Assembly: GCA_029227815.1 (NCBI GenBank)
Contig: CP118523.1
Coordinates: 2,666,001-2,730,000, forward strand
Direction of reading: 5' to 3'
Origin: Clostridiaceae bacterium M8S5
GTDB lineage: Bacteria > Bacillota > Clostridia > Tissierellales > MCWD3
Length of the DNA stretch: 64,000 nucleotides
The notes under the pieces are model-generated. The model did not search any database and was not told the origin of the DNA. It worked only from the letters and a program-made list of their open reading frames with translations. The position numbers were made by a program, and so were the translations under genes. Shown piece by piece: positions 18,081-26,208 of the stretch. Position 1 is the stretch's first letter. Each line of letters starts with the position of its first letter.

Positions 18081-19619
18081 ATGAATAAAAACATTAAAAA
18101 ATGCATAGAAAAGCTAAACTCTATAATGAATCATAATCCATTAGCTATATTATTCAATTCAAACAATCACACCTATCTATATGATACTGGTACTTTGAAA
18201 ATAGTCCGTTGCAAAGAATTTGAATCGTTTTTATTAGAGAAGATTTTGAATAACGAAAATATAGAAAGAGAAACTCTAATAAAAAAATTCTCTTTATCTG
18301 AAGATGATTTAGAAAATAAATTAATGACTTTTTGTAATATATTAGAAACACAAGATTTATTAAATGTAACTTCTAAGAGACTTTTTATGTATCCTAATCA
18401 TCACGAGCTTAAGAAACATATCAATAGTGGTCTAAGGCAATTAATTTTAGAAGTGACTGACAAATGCAACCTTAGATGCAAGTATTGTACTTATAGCAGT
18501 GATTTCTCAGACACAAGAAATCATGGTGACAAAGATATGAGTGTGGATATTGCCTTTTCTGCTATAGATTATTTAAAGGAACACGGAATAGAAGATGAAG
18601 TTGTAATATCTTTCTATGGTGGTGAGCCTTTGATAATGATTGATTTAATTAAAAAATGTGTAGAATATGCTACGAAAACTATAACTGACAAGAAATTGAC
18701 TTTCACTGCTACAAGCAATTTAACTTTAATGACTCCTGAACTTGCTGATTATATCAGCTCTATCAACAATTTTATTATTATCGGGAGTATAGATGGTCCT
18801 GAAGATATCCATGACAAATTTAGAGTTGATATTAATAATAATGGTACTTTTAATAAAGCCATAAATGGTCTTAAATATTTAGTAGATGCCTTTGGAATAG
18901 ATAGCACAAAACGATTATTAATTAATTCAGTATATACGCCTTTATATTCTAAAGAAAAATTAGATTCTATTGCTCAATTTTTTAATAACTTAGAATGGTT
19001 GCCGACTGAAATTGTAAATATGATTACATATCCCGAGACTAATAGTGTCCCGCTTGAGTTTTACGAAGGTACATCACCTTCTGATTCAATTGAGCGTTCA
19101 TTGTTTACATGGTGCGAACAAGATTTTGTTGAAAATTTTTTATATGATGAAAAAGGCAAATTAGCATTCCCTGAAGTTATTGATGGTTACTTAACTTCTA
19201 TCTATACCAGAGGTGTAACTAATAAAGCAAATTTTGAGCTACCTTTAAATGGCTGTTGTATACCCGCCTCTGAACGTATTTTTGTCTCTCCTACTGGAGA
19301 TATTAGAGTATGCGAAAAAATGCTTGGTCCTGAAGTTGTAGGAAATGTCACTAATCATATTGATGTTAAAAAAATAGAAGAAATATACCTAACCAACTAC
19401 TCAAATTTATCTCTTGATGATTGCAGTAATTGTTGGCTAGCAAAATCATGTTCTTTATGTTATGCCAATTTTATAAGAAATGGTTCATATGATATAAAAA
19501 GCAAAAAACCTCAATGTGATGTTACTAAAGAAAGCTATAAATGTGCATTAGAATTTTATTATAATTGTTATGAAAAAAATCCTAATATTTTTGAAGTTTT
19601 ATATAATTCGGTAATATGA
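18081..19619 (+). CDS. Radical SAM/SPASM peptide maturase
   Basis: 512 residues. An N-terminal part (about 1-115) resembles a RiPP-recognition/PqqD-like region. The radical SAM core has CNLRCKYC (Cys129, 133, 136 from this ATG) for the SAM-binding [4Fe-4S] cluster and a YGGEPL motif. A Cys-rich C-terminal SPASM/twitch region (Cys392, 393, 411, 448, 451, 457, 460, 479) would hold auxiliary clusters. The ATG at 18081 follows TTGGAGG at 8-nt spacing; a TTG at 18063 is the longer alternative. Two small homologous Cys/Trp peptides follow within 70 and 350 bp, so it is very probably a peptide-modifying enzyme. The bond it makes (thioether, carbon-carbon or Trp cross-link) cannot be read from sequence. 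No dedicated protease or exporter is adjacent. Confidence 0.9.
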   Translation: MNKNIKKCIEKLNSIMNHNPLAILFNSNNHTYLYDTGTLKIVRCKEFESFLLEKILNNENIERETLIKKFSLSEDDLENKLMTFCNILETQDLLNVTSKRLFMYPNHHELKKHINSGLRQLILEVTDKCNLRCKYCTYSSDFSDTRNHGDKDMSVDIAFSAIDYLKEHGIEDEVVISFYGGEPLIMIDLIKKCVEYATKTITDKKLTFTATSNLTLMTPELADYISSINNFIIIGSIDGPEDIHDKFRVDINNNGTFNKAINGLKYLVDAFGIDSTKRLLINSVYTPLYSKEKLDSIAQFFNNLEWLPTEIVNMITYPETNSVPLEFYEGTSPSDSIERSLFTWCEQDFVENFLYDEKGKLAFPEVIDGYLTSIYTRGVTNKANFELPLNGCCIPASERIFVSPTGDIRVCEKMLGPEVVGNVTNHIDVKKIEEIYLTNYSNLSLDDCSNCWLAKSCSLCYANFIRNGSYDIKSKKPQCDVTKESYKCALEFYYNCYEKNPNIFEVLYNSVI

Positions 19620-19687
19620 TATTTTCTTTCATTGAATTATCTATTTTCAAATATATTGATAGATAAAAATTAAAAGGAGGTGAAATA

Positions 19688-19825
19688 ATGGAATTTATGA
19701 ATTCAGATTATGATTTATCAGGAAGAAAAGAAGAAGAAAAAAGCTGCGGTAAATGTCGTTGGTCTTGGGGTGTAACTAGGGCTATGGTTAATGCAGCTAG
19801 ACCTACAGGTCCAGTTTATAAATAA
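19688..19825 (+). CDS. Putative RiPP precursor peptide 1 (45 aa)
   Basis: A 45-residue peptide starting MEFM, with an acidic/charged leader and the block KSCGKC (18-23), then W25, W27 and VTRAMVNA (29-36), ending in a short variable tail with R38, prolines and a final YK. A strong AGGAGGTG precedes the ATG at 6-nt spacing, and the start lies 68 bp after the radical SAM gene. A paralogue follows at 19966 with an identical ribosome binding site and first four codons. Small size, paralogy, a C-x2-C plus W-x-W core and position behind a SPASM enzyme support a modified-peptide precursor. I do not recognise the precursor family. There is no GG or other standard leader-cleavage motif. Confidence 0.8.
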   Translation: MEFMNSDYDLSGRKEEEKSCGKCRWSWGVTRAMVNAARPTGPVYK

Positions 19826-19965
19826 TCTTATTAATTAGGAAAATTATCTTCGTATCTTTAACATTAAGTATCCTAATAATTATGATAAAAACTTTACCAT
19901 ATTATTGTGATATCTACATATGTTTAGATAATTAGTAGATAAAATAAATACATGGAGGTGAAATA

Positions 19966-20112
19966 ATGGAATTTATGGATTACGCTGTAAGCGGAGAAAA
20001 AGAAAAAAGTTGCGGTAAATGTGGTTGGACTTGGCATGTAACACGTGCTATGGTTAATGCTCCTCGCCATCATTTAGATCCTGGTACTCAACCTTCTATA
20101 CCTAGTCTGTAA
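19966..20112 (+). CDS. Putative RiPP precursor peptide 2 (48 aa)
   Basis: A 48-residue paralogue of the preceding peptide. It shares MEFM, KSCGKC (14-19), W21, W23, VTRAMVNA (25-32) and R34. The tail after R34 is different and longer (HHLDPGTQPSIPSL). The upstream GGAGGTGAAATA is the same as for peptide 1. Conserved middle and variable C-terminus suggest diversification of the tail after duplication. A strong terminator at 20158-20197 closes the transcript. Which residues are modified is unknown. Confidence 0.8.
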   Translation: MEFMDYAVSGEKEKSCGKCGWTWHVTRAMVNAPRHHLDPGTQPSIPSL

Positions 20113-20157
20113 AATATAATAGGTGTTTAGAAATCATTTTAATTAATATTTATATTT

Positions 20158-20197
20158 AAAAGTGTCTACTTCTATACTATTGGATTTAGACACTTTT
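20158..20197 (+). terminator. Terminator of the radical SAM/peptide operon
   Basis: AAAAGTGTCTA (20158-20168) pairs perfectly with TAGACACTTTT (20187-20197), followed by further T-rich sequence. Confidence 0.85.
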
Positions 20198-20240
20198 ACT
20201 TTTACATAAACTAACTTATCCATGTTTTGGATAAGTTTGC

Positions 20241-20269
20241 TTGACTTTTTTTTGGTTATATTGTAATAT
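20241..20269 (+). promoter_or_regulatory. Promoter upstream of the tRNA-like sequence and valS leader
   Basis: TTGACT (20241-20246), 17 bp, TAATAT (20264-20269). The start point would fall within a few bases of the tRNA-like sequence at 20281, the usual spacing for a tRNA promoter. Confidence 0.55.
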
Positions 20270-20280
20270 AAAAAAAATAA

Positions 20281-20340
20281 GGTCGCATAGCTAACTTGCC
20301 TCACAATCAGAGGGAACAGGTTCGAGTCCTGCTAGGGCCA
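20281..20340 (+). pseudogene. Degenerate tRNA-Val(CAC)-like sequence
   Basis: A 60-base tRNA-like element. The T arm is intact (CAGG-TTCGAGT-CCTG), the acceptor 3' side is TAGGGCC plus discriminator A, and a 7-base loop CTCACAA has U33 and anticodon CAC (valine). The anticodon stem pairs poorly, the D arm is largely deleted, and the 5' acceptor GGTCGCA pairs only partly with TAGGGCC. No CCA is encoded. It is therefore a decayed or highly reduced tRNA. It lies between its own promoter and the T-box of a valyl-tRNA synthetase. Alternatives are an attachment-site remnant or a tRNA mimic. Confidence 0.6.
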
Positions 20341-20351
20341 TTATATAAAAC

Positions 20352-20583
20352 AAACAATGATAAGAAGTAGTAATTTGAATTCGATTTCCAGAGAGGAGTA
20401 GTTTGCTGAAATACTCTATGAGAACTCAAATGAAGTAGTCTTTGAGTTATGGGCAGAAACCAATTTGGAAGTAGATCCCATTGTTTTTCCTCGTTATCGG
20501 ATGTTAAGTGCATATATTTATTTATATGAATTTAGGTGGTACCACGGTTATTTCGTCCTATTATTTTAATAGGATGTTTTTTA
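20352..20583 (+). promoter_or_regulatory. T-box leader of valS
   Basis: A purine-rich stem I region begins near 20355 (GATAAGAAGTAG) and includes an AGAGAGG element near 20396. The antiterminator T-box core GGTGGTACCACG is at 20535-20546; its TGGT can pair with an ACCA tRNA end. A terminator with stem CCTATTA/TAATAGG (20557-20573) and a T run follows. Candidate valine specifier codons GTA/GTC occur at 20435-20440, within the loop of an 8-bp hairpin (20423-20448), but I could not fold stem I by hand. Uncharged tRNA-Val should promote read-through. Confidence 0.85.
20557..20582 (+). terminator. T-box terminator hairpin
   Basis: CCTATTA (20557-20563), a 3-base loop and TAATAGG (20567-20573) followed by a T run. 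It overlaps the 3' side of the antiterminator, as expected for T-box switching. Confidence 0.8.
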
Positions 20584-20610
20584 TTTTATTAAGAAAGAGA
20601 GGATAATGAA

Positions 20611-23004
20611 ATGTTAGAAAAGAAATATAAAGCTAATGAAATCGAAAAAGAATTAGTAGACTTTTGGAAAAATAATGAAATATTTAAGTATGAAGAAACG
20701 AGTAATAAAGAACTTTATTCCATAGATACTCCACCTCCAACTGTAAGTGGAAAACTACACATAGGTCATATTTTTTCATATACTCAAGCTGAAATGATTG
20801 CACGTTATAAGAGAGCTATAGGTTATAATGTATTCTATCCTTTTGGCTTCGATGACAATGGCCTACCAACAGAGCGTTTAGTTGAAAATGATTTAAAAAT
20901 AAAAGCTAAAGAAATGCCTCGTTCCAAGTTCAATCAAAATTGTTTAAACGTAATCAAGAATTACGAAGCAGAATTCAAAAATTTATGGACTAACCTCGGC
21001 TTTAGTTGTGATTGGGGCCTTGAGTATAAAACTGTATCCCCACTATCTCAAAAAATTTCACAAAGATCATTCATTGATTTATATAATAAGAAAAAAGCTT
21101 ATATCGAAGAAAGTCCTGTTCTTTATTGTACTCATTGCCAAACTTCAATTGCTCAAGCAGAACTAGAGACAAAAGAGCTTGAATCTCATTTTAACTATAT
21201 TAAATTTTATATTGATGATGAATATTTGATGGTAGCAACAACACGTCCTGAACTGTTAAATTCATGTCAGGCAATTTTTATCCATCCAGATGATGATAAA
21301 AACTCCCATTATATAGGAAAGACTGCTATAGTTCCATTATATAACTACGAAGTACCAATTCTACCTAACGAAGATGTAGATAAGGAAAAAGGTAGTGGAG
21401 CAGTAATGTTCTGTACTTTTGGAGATACTAAGGATTTAGAGTGGTATAAAGAATACGACTACCCCTATAAAAAGACCATTAATACAGATGGATTTATTGA
21501 TGAATCAGTTGAATTTATTGGTGGAATGCATGTGAAAAAAGCAAGAAAATCAATAATTGAGTTATTAAAAGAAAATGAATTATTAATTAAATCAACTTCA
21601 ATAACTCACCCCGTTTCAGTACATGAAAGATGCTCTAATGAAGTTGAAATTATACCATCACAACAATGGTATATTGATATATTAAGTTCACAAGATGAAT
21701 TAATCAAGCTAGCTGATCAGATAAATTGGTATCCATCATATATGAAATCTAGATACTTGTCCTGGGTTGAAAACTTAAAGTGGAATTGGTGTATATCAAG
21801 ACAACGATACTTCGGTGTACCATTTCCTGTTTGGTATTGTGAAGATTGTGGTGAAATAAAAATTGCCGAAGAAAGTGAATTACCTATAAACCCACTAGAA
21901 ACTAATCCAATGACTCCTTGCAAATGCGGTTCAACAAATTTTGTGCCTGAATCAGCAGTTCTTGACACTTGGGCGACTTCGTCAGTTTCTCCACTTATAA
22001 ATTCTAAATGGGGAGAAGAAAATGATATCACCAATAAATTATTACCTATGGGCATGAGAACTCAAGCACATGAAATTATTAGAACTTGGGCATTTTATAC
22101 AATTGCAAAGACTCACTTTCATCTAAATATGATTCCTTGGAAAGATATTATGATTTGTGGGTTTGTATTAGCTAGAAAAGGTGAAAAAATTAGTAAATCG
22201 AAGAAAAACTCTAACTTGGAGCCAAATAAACTAATCGAAAATCATTCAGCTGATGGAATTAGATATTGGGCTGCATCCGCGAAGCTTGGAACGGATACAA
22301 CCTTTTCTGAAGAAGATTTGAAAATATCAAAAAGGTTTACAACTAAGCTATGGAATGCTTCAAAATTTTCTTTAATGCATTTAGATGATTACGATGGTTC
22401 TATCTCTACTGTAATACTTCCACAAGATAAATGGATTATTGAAAGAGTTAAAGAAACCACAAATCGTGCAAAGAAATATTTAGACGAATACGAAATAGGT
22501 TTAGCACGAAATATTATTGATGATTTTTTCTGGAAGGATTATTGCGATAATTACCTTGAATTAGTAAAAGATAGACTATATAAACCTGAAATTCATGGTG
22601 CAGAAGAAAGAAAATCTGGACAGTACGCTTTATATCAATCATTACTTAACATATTGAAGCTATACTCAATTTTTACACCATTTATCACTGAGAAAATATA
22701 TAAAAGCTTCTTTGAGAAATTCGAAAAAGAAAATTCGATTACTAAGCTACTTTGGTCTGATTCGAAAGAAAATCATAGGTATATTACATTTGGTAATTCA
22801 TTAAAAACGATATTATCAGTTGCTAGAAAATATAAGACTGAGAAAGCTCTGTCAATGAAAGCTGAAATATCTAAACTTAACCTTACTATTCCATCAGAAC
22901 AAAAATCATTTATTGAATTAACTTTAAAAGATATAGAAACTACTACTCATGCACTGGAAATCAACCTTAATGAAGGTACCGAATGTAGTGTAGTTGTTGA
23001 ATAG
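20611..23004 (+). CDS. valS: Valyl-tRNA synthetase, compact type
   Basis: 797-residue class Ia synthetase. It has KLHIGH near residue 50 (HIGH motif), a CP1 editing region with VATTRPE (about 208) and the KMSKS loop as KISKS (about 525). Paired Cys motifs (YCTHC; WYCEDC and PCKCG) suggest zinc ribbons. The usual bacterial C-terminal coiled-coil arm, absent here, makes it shorter than typical bacterial ValRS (about 880) and closer to archaeal/rickettsial-type enzymes that often occur as second copies. GAGAGGATAATGAA places the ATG. A T-box controls it. Proximity to a radical SAM peptide cluster raises the possibility of a resistant duplicate synthetase, which needs a genome-wide check for another valS. 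Confidence 0.9.
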   Translation: MLEKKYKANEIEKELVDFWKNNEIFKYEETSNKELYSIDTPPPTVSGKLHIGHIFSYTQAEMIARYKRAIGYNVFYPFGFDDNGLPTERLVENDLKIKAKEMPRSKFNQNCLNVIKNYEAEFKNLWTNLGFSCDWGLEYKTVSPLSQKISQRSFIDLYNKKKAYIEESPVLYCTHCQTSIAQAELETKELESHFNYIKFYIDDEYLMVATTRPELLNSCQAIFIHPDDDKNSHYIGKTAIVPLYNYEVPILPNEDVDKEKGSGAVMFCTFGDTKDLEWYKEYDYPYKKTINTDGFIDESVEFIGGMHVKKARKSIIELLKENELLIKSTSITHPVSVHERCSNEVEIIPSQQWYIDILSSQDELIKLADQINWYPSYMKSRYLSWVENLKWNWCISRQRYFGVPFPVWYCEDCGEIKIAEESELPINPLETNPMTPCKCGSTNFVPESAVLDTWATSSVSPLINSKWGEENDITNKLLPMGMRTQAHEIIRTWAFYTIAKTHFHLNMIPWKDIMICGFVLARKGEKISKSKKNSNLEPNKLIENHSADGIRYWAASAKLGTDTTFSEEDLKISKRFTTKLWNASKFSLMHLDDYDGSISTVILPQDKWIIERVKETTNRAKKYLDEYEIGLARNIIDDFFWKDYCDNYLELVKDRLYKPEIHGAEERKSGQYALYQSLLNILKLYSIFTPFITEKIYKSFFEKFEKENSITKLLWSDSKENHRYITFGNSLKTILSVARKYKTEKALSMKAEISKLNLTIPSEQKSFIELTLKDIETTTHALEINLNEGTECSVVVE

Positions 23005-23036
23005 TAAGTAAAGTTAGAAATACTCAAACAACTTCC

Positions 23037-23071
23037 TTTCACTGGTCACGAACCGTCCGAGACCAGTGAAA
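23037..23071 (+). terminator. Terminator of valS
   Basis: TTTCACTGGTC (23037-23047) pairs perfectly with GACCAGTGAAA (23061-23071). There is no long T run after it, so termination strength is moderate. Confidence 0.65.
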
Positions 23072-23208
23072 AAGAGGCTCTCAAACCAATAGTTTAACAA
23101 AAGTTATGCACAATGGGCAATAAAACAACGTACTTTATAAACAAAAAAGGGAGTTACACTAGCAATTCTAAATTCACTAATGCAACAGCCCCTTTTGTCA
23201 ATAATCTG

Positions 23209-23237
23209 AGCGAGGATATTATCCTTGCTATTTTTTT
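23209..23237 (+). terminator. Intrinsic terminator
   Basis: AGCGAGGAT (23209-23217) pairs with ATCCTTGCT (23221-23229, one G-U), followed by ATTTTTTT. It lies between valS and the convergent acetyltransferase and may serve as the main end of the valS transcript. Confidence 0.75.
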
Positions 23238-23277
23238 ATATTAGTTGCAATTGCAGCTAATTTTTCTTAAATCATAT

Positions 23278-23715
23278 TTATAATTCTATGACCATAACCT
23301 CTTCATCCCACATTATTTCACCTGTTTTTTTAAATCCTATACTTTCATATAGCTTTTGAGCAATAAGATTTTTAGGTTCAATGCTTAAGTAAAATTTTAT
23401 ATTACCCAATTTTTCTTTCATCAAGTTTACTAATTGTATCATTGACATTTTCCCATACCCTTTTCTTTGATATTTTTTATCAATCATAAATCTACTCAGT
23501 TCCCATCTACCAGTTTCTGGGTCAAAATCATACATTAAAAACCCAATCATAGTTTCATTATCATAGATACATAGAGGGTATAATTTTTCGCCGAATTTTG
23601 CTTCTAGTATTGAGTACCAGTTTGACGCTACAAACTTTTCTTGTTCTTTCCTAACATCTAAATTTATACACTCTTCCCAATTTTCTTTATTAATCTCTTT
23701 AAAACTAATATTCAT
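23278..23715 (-). CDS. GNAT-family N-acetyltransferase (SpeG/Bltd-like)
   Basis: 145 residues, one GNAT domain. The acetyl-CoA pyrophosphate loop reads DKKYQRKGYGKMSM (about 83-96), a good Q/RxxGxG/A motif. The C-terminal LIAQKLYESIGFKKTGE (about 118-134) is the usual GNAT ending. Size and pattern resemble spermine/spermidine or amino-group acetyltransferases, but the acceptor is not determined. A GGAAAGG lies ahead of the ATG. It stands alone downstream of valS on the opposite strand. Confidence 0.85.
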   Translation of the reverse strand: MNISFKEINKENWEECINLDVRKEQEKFVASNWYSILEAKFGEKLYPLCIYDNETMIGFLMYDFDPETGRWELSRFMIDKKYQRKGYGKMSMIQLVNLMKEKLGNIKFYLSIEPKNLIAQKLYESIGFKKTGEIMWDEEVMVIEL

Positions 23716-23884
23716 ATTTTCAATTCCTTTCCAATCATAGGGAAAATTCGAGACCAGTGAATAAGTATATATTTAAAATTCTACTATGCAATATATAGCT
23801 ATATAAGATAATTGATTATATATGTTATATGTCAGAATCCAAGTTTTTTCTCTGTATTTACCTTTAAATATTTCTCAAATTTCA

Positions 23885-24718
23885 TTATCTTAATTTTGTT
23901 GCATAATCAGCAATATATATATCTTTAAATCCTAAACTATCATATAACTTTTTGGCTTTGTTTCCTACTACACAATATAGAATTATAGAATCATATCCCT
24001 CATCAAATATCCTATTACAGATATATTTTATGAAAGCTCGTCCAATACCTTTGCCTTGATATTCTGATTTCACAGATACACTTCCTATTTCATTCCCTTT
24101 GATATGTGCAAACCCAACTATTTCTCCATCTTGTATATATACTAATCGCTCATTTAATGTCTCAGCCCAATTTTTACGCATTTTATCATTAGGCTGTTCA
24201 ATAACTGAATTAGGAAAATCTCCAACTTCTACACGCATCTCATGAAAGGCTTTTGCATACATCTCATGTGCCGATTCATAATCCTCATCTCTATACCCTC
24301 TAATAGGCAAATTCTCAATATCAAATCTATTACCTGTATATTTCATATATGTTGATGAATACTTACGTTTATAACCAAATTTATTAGCAAGATATTCTGC
24401 ATCAACATCATTTACCCTATAAGTTGTCATTATTTGCTTGGATTGCCCATTGCATATTTTCTGTTCACATAACTTAATAGCCTCAAATCCAATTCCTTTG
24501 TGACGAAAAGTTGGATCTATGAAGACATATATAAAAGTGAATTTTCCTTCTGAGATTTGAGCAATCCCCACTAATTTATTATCATTAACTATGGAATATA
24601 TATTATCCATTTTCAAGTTCAAATCTATTAAAGTTTCAGGATCCACATCTTCTAAATTTAAAATTTTACTTGCTTTTACATAATCCTTATCAGACATTTC
24701 AATAATTGCTACATCCAT
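23885..24718 (-). CDS. Tandem GNAT acetyltransferase
   Basis: 277 residues forming two GNAT domains. The N-terminal half has FRHKGIGFEAIKL (about 92-104) as acetyl-CoA loop. The C-terminal half has EYQGKGIGRAFIKY (about 219-232) and the terminal AKKLYDSLGFKDIYI (about 253-267). Both loops look functional. AAGGAGGGAAAG ahead of the ATG is a good ribosome binding site. Such double-GNAT proteins include mycothiol synthase-like and antibiotic acetyltransferases, but the substrate here is unknown. Confidence 0.8.
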   Translation of the reverse strand: MDVAIIEMSDKDYVKASKILNLEDVDPETLIDLNLKMDNIYSIVNDNKLVGIAQISEGKFTFIYVFIDPTFRHKGIGFEAIKLCEQKICNGQSKQIMTTYRVNDVDAEYLANKFGYKRKYSSTYMKYTGNRFDIENLPIRGYRDEDYESAHEMYAKAFHEMRVEVGDFPNSVIEQPNDKMRKNWAETLNERLVYIQDGEIVGFAHIKGNEIGSVSVKSEYQGKGIGRAFIKYICNRIFDEGYDSIILYCVVGNKAKKLYDSLGFKDIYIADYATKLR

Positions 24719-25015
24719 ACTTTCCCTCCTTGTAGTACTAACATAAACTCATTAATTTAATTTGTAATCACCGAAATAGTAATTTCAATCTATAAAAAGC
24801 TATTGACCTTATAACCTAATTTACGACTTTAATAGAGAATTCTCTATTAAATTTTCAAGAATCTATATAATTTTGTTTAATTGTATTAGTATGTACATGC
24901 TTACTAATAGAAATCATTACGAAAGTCCGCATAGGTCCATTATAAATTTTAGAAATCAAGCTTTCACTATCTATCTCAACAACGTTGCCACAAACTTATG
25001 GTACTTTATTTGTAA
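24719..25015. other. Intergenic region with a perfect palindrome
   Basis: The only structure I see is TTTAATAGAGAA-TTCTCTATTAAA (24828-24851), a perfect 24-bp palindrome without spacer. It may be an operator for the acetyltransferase at 23885-24718 or a terminator for the broken acetyltransferase upstream. Confidence 0.5.
24828..24851. repeat. 24-bp perfect palindrome
   Basis: TTTAATAGAGAA followed directly by its reverse complement TTCTCTATTAAA, about 110 bp upstream of the tandem GNAT gene. Role unknown. Confidence 0.6.
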
Positions 25016-25885
25016 TTATATTTTTACTTCATAACAATCATGTACTTTTACTATTCTAAATCCAGAATGCTAGTATAATGATAATGCTTTTTTGTTTTCT
25101 GTTTCGACGCTAAGAGTAAATTTTTCGATTCCTTGGTTAAGTAAATAGGCAATTGTTTTTGATAATATTGCTCTCCCAATTCCTCTTCCTCTATAACTCT
25201 TTAAAACCGCTAAATCAGCGATGCTTCCCTCACCATTCTCTATTCTTGCAGAAATAATTCCTACTGGAGTATTGTTAATCTTTCCAATGAAGTTACTGTA
25301 TTTAGAATTATTTAAATTTGACTCATTGTATGACTTTTCATCTTCTTTGGTTGTTCCAAAAGCTTCCATCCCTATTGGTATAATATCATGTAAATCTTCA
25401 AGTGTGGCCCTATTCAATAGAATATCCGTACATTTTTTAACATCCTCTTTATAATATTCTTTATTGAAATTCATTTTATATGTTGAATACTTATCTACTC
25501 CACCCTCAGACATGACAAACTCTCGGAAGCTAGTAGCATCTCTTTCATTAATAATTTTTATGATGTCTACATTATTCTCCTTACATTCCTCTATTACACT
25601 CTTAAAAAATTCAGAGAATATACTCTTTGCTCTGTAATCTGGATGAATAGTCCCCCATGCCATAACTTCTCCCTCAATATAACTACGAACCATACCAAAA
25701 TATCCAATCAATTTATCTTCATTATAAAATAAAAATTTAGTAGCATCTCCTCCATCAAGATGGAACGTTAAATCTGTATTATCATTTTCATTACATATCT
25801 GTTCTAACTCCTTTAAGTCTTTAAGGCTCTTATTATTTAATCCTTGTTCTGTAATTACTTGATTTTTAAAATTAAACTTCTCCAT
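25016..25885 (-). pseudogene. Tandem GNAT acetyltransferase with premature TAG
   Basis: An open frame of 271 codons starts at 25885 and encodes two GNAT-like halves, with SYRGRGIGRAILSK as the second acetyl-CoA loop. It stops at TAG (25070-25072) right after KKALSLY. The same frame continues for 17 codons as HSGFRIVKVHDCYEVKI to a TAA (25016-25018), exactly the expected last two strands of a GNAT fold (compare LYDSLGFKDIYI in the neighbour). The TAG therefore replaces a sense codon and removes the final strands. It may be a recent nonsense mutation, a sequencing error, or weak read-through. Confidence 0.75.
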
Positions 25886-26160
25886 TAATTCCCCCTAGAT
25901 GTGAATTTTTGACTTAGACATAATATTTAGTCATTTTTTGTGATATAACTATTGTATCATTTATTTTCACTATGTAAAATACTAAAACAACACCTTGATT
26001 GGGCTTTTTAATAGCTTCACATCTATATTCATACCATAATATACTATTTAAGGCTTCACCCCAAAATTTGCTCCTAGTTCTCTTCCACTAAAAAGAGCTT
26101 GTTCATTTGTTTTTACTATAGCATGGGACTAGCTTTTCCTCATAGCAGAAAAGTAAAAAA
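25886..26160. other. Intergenic region, nothing specific recognised
   Basis: AT-rich spacer between the AraC gene and the broken acetyltransferase. It presumably holds the promoter of the acetyltransferase. I see no gene in it. Confidence 0.4.
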
Positions 26161-26208
26161 CGGCAGTGATTCAGATAATTCAAAAATGAATTATCTAAAT
26201 TACTACCG
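26161..26208 (-). terminator. Terminator of the AraC-family gene
   Basis: AGATAATTCA (26173-26182) pairs with TGAATTATCT (26187-26196). Outer CGGCAGT/ACTACCG pairing extends the stem. On the minus strand it is followed by TTTTTTACTTTT. It overlaps the gene's stop codon region. Confidence 0.85.

Noticed and set aside
20307..20513. 68-codon minus-strand frame ending SRTRTCSL
   Set aside because: It is the antisense of the tRNA-like T arm and the T-box leader; such reading is a known annotation artefact.
23113..23244. 43-codon plus-strand frame (starts MGNKTTYFIN)
   Set aside because: No Shine-Dalgarno, and its end overlaps a terminator hairpin.
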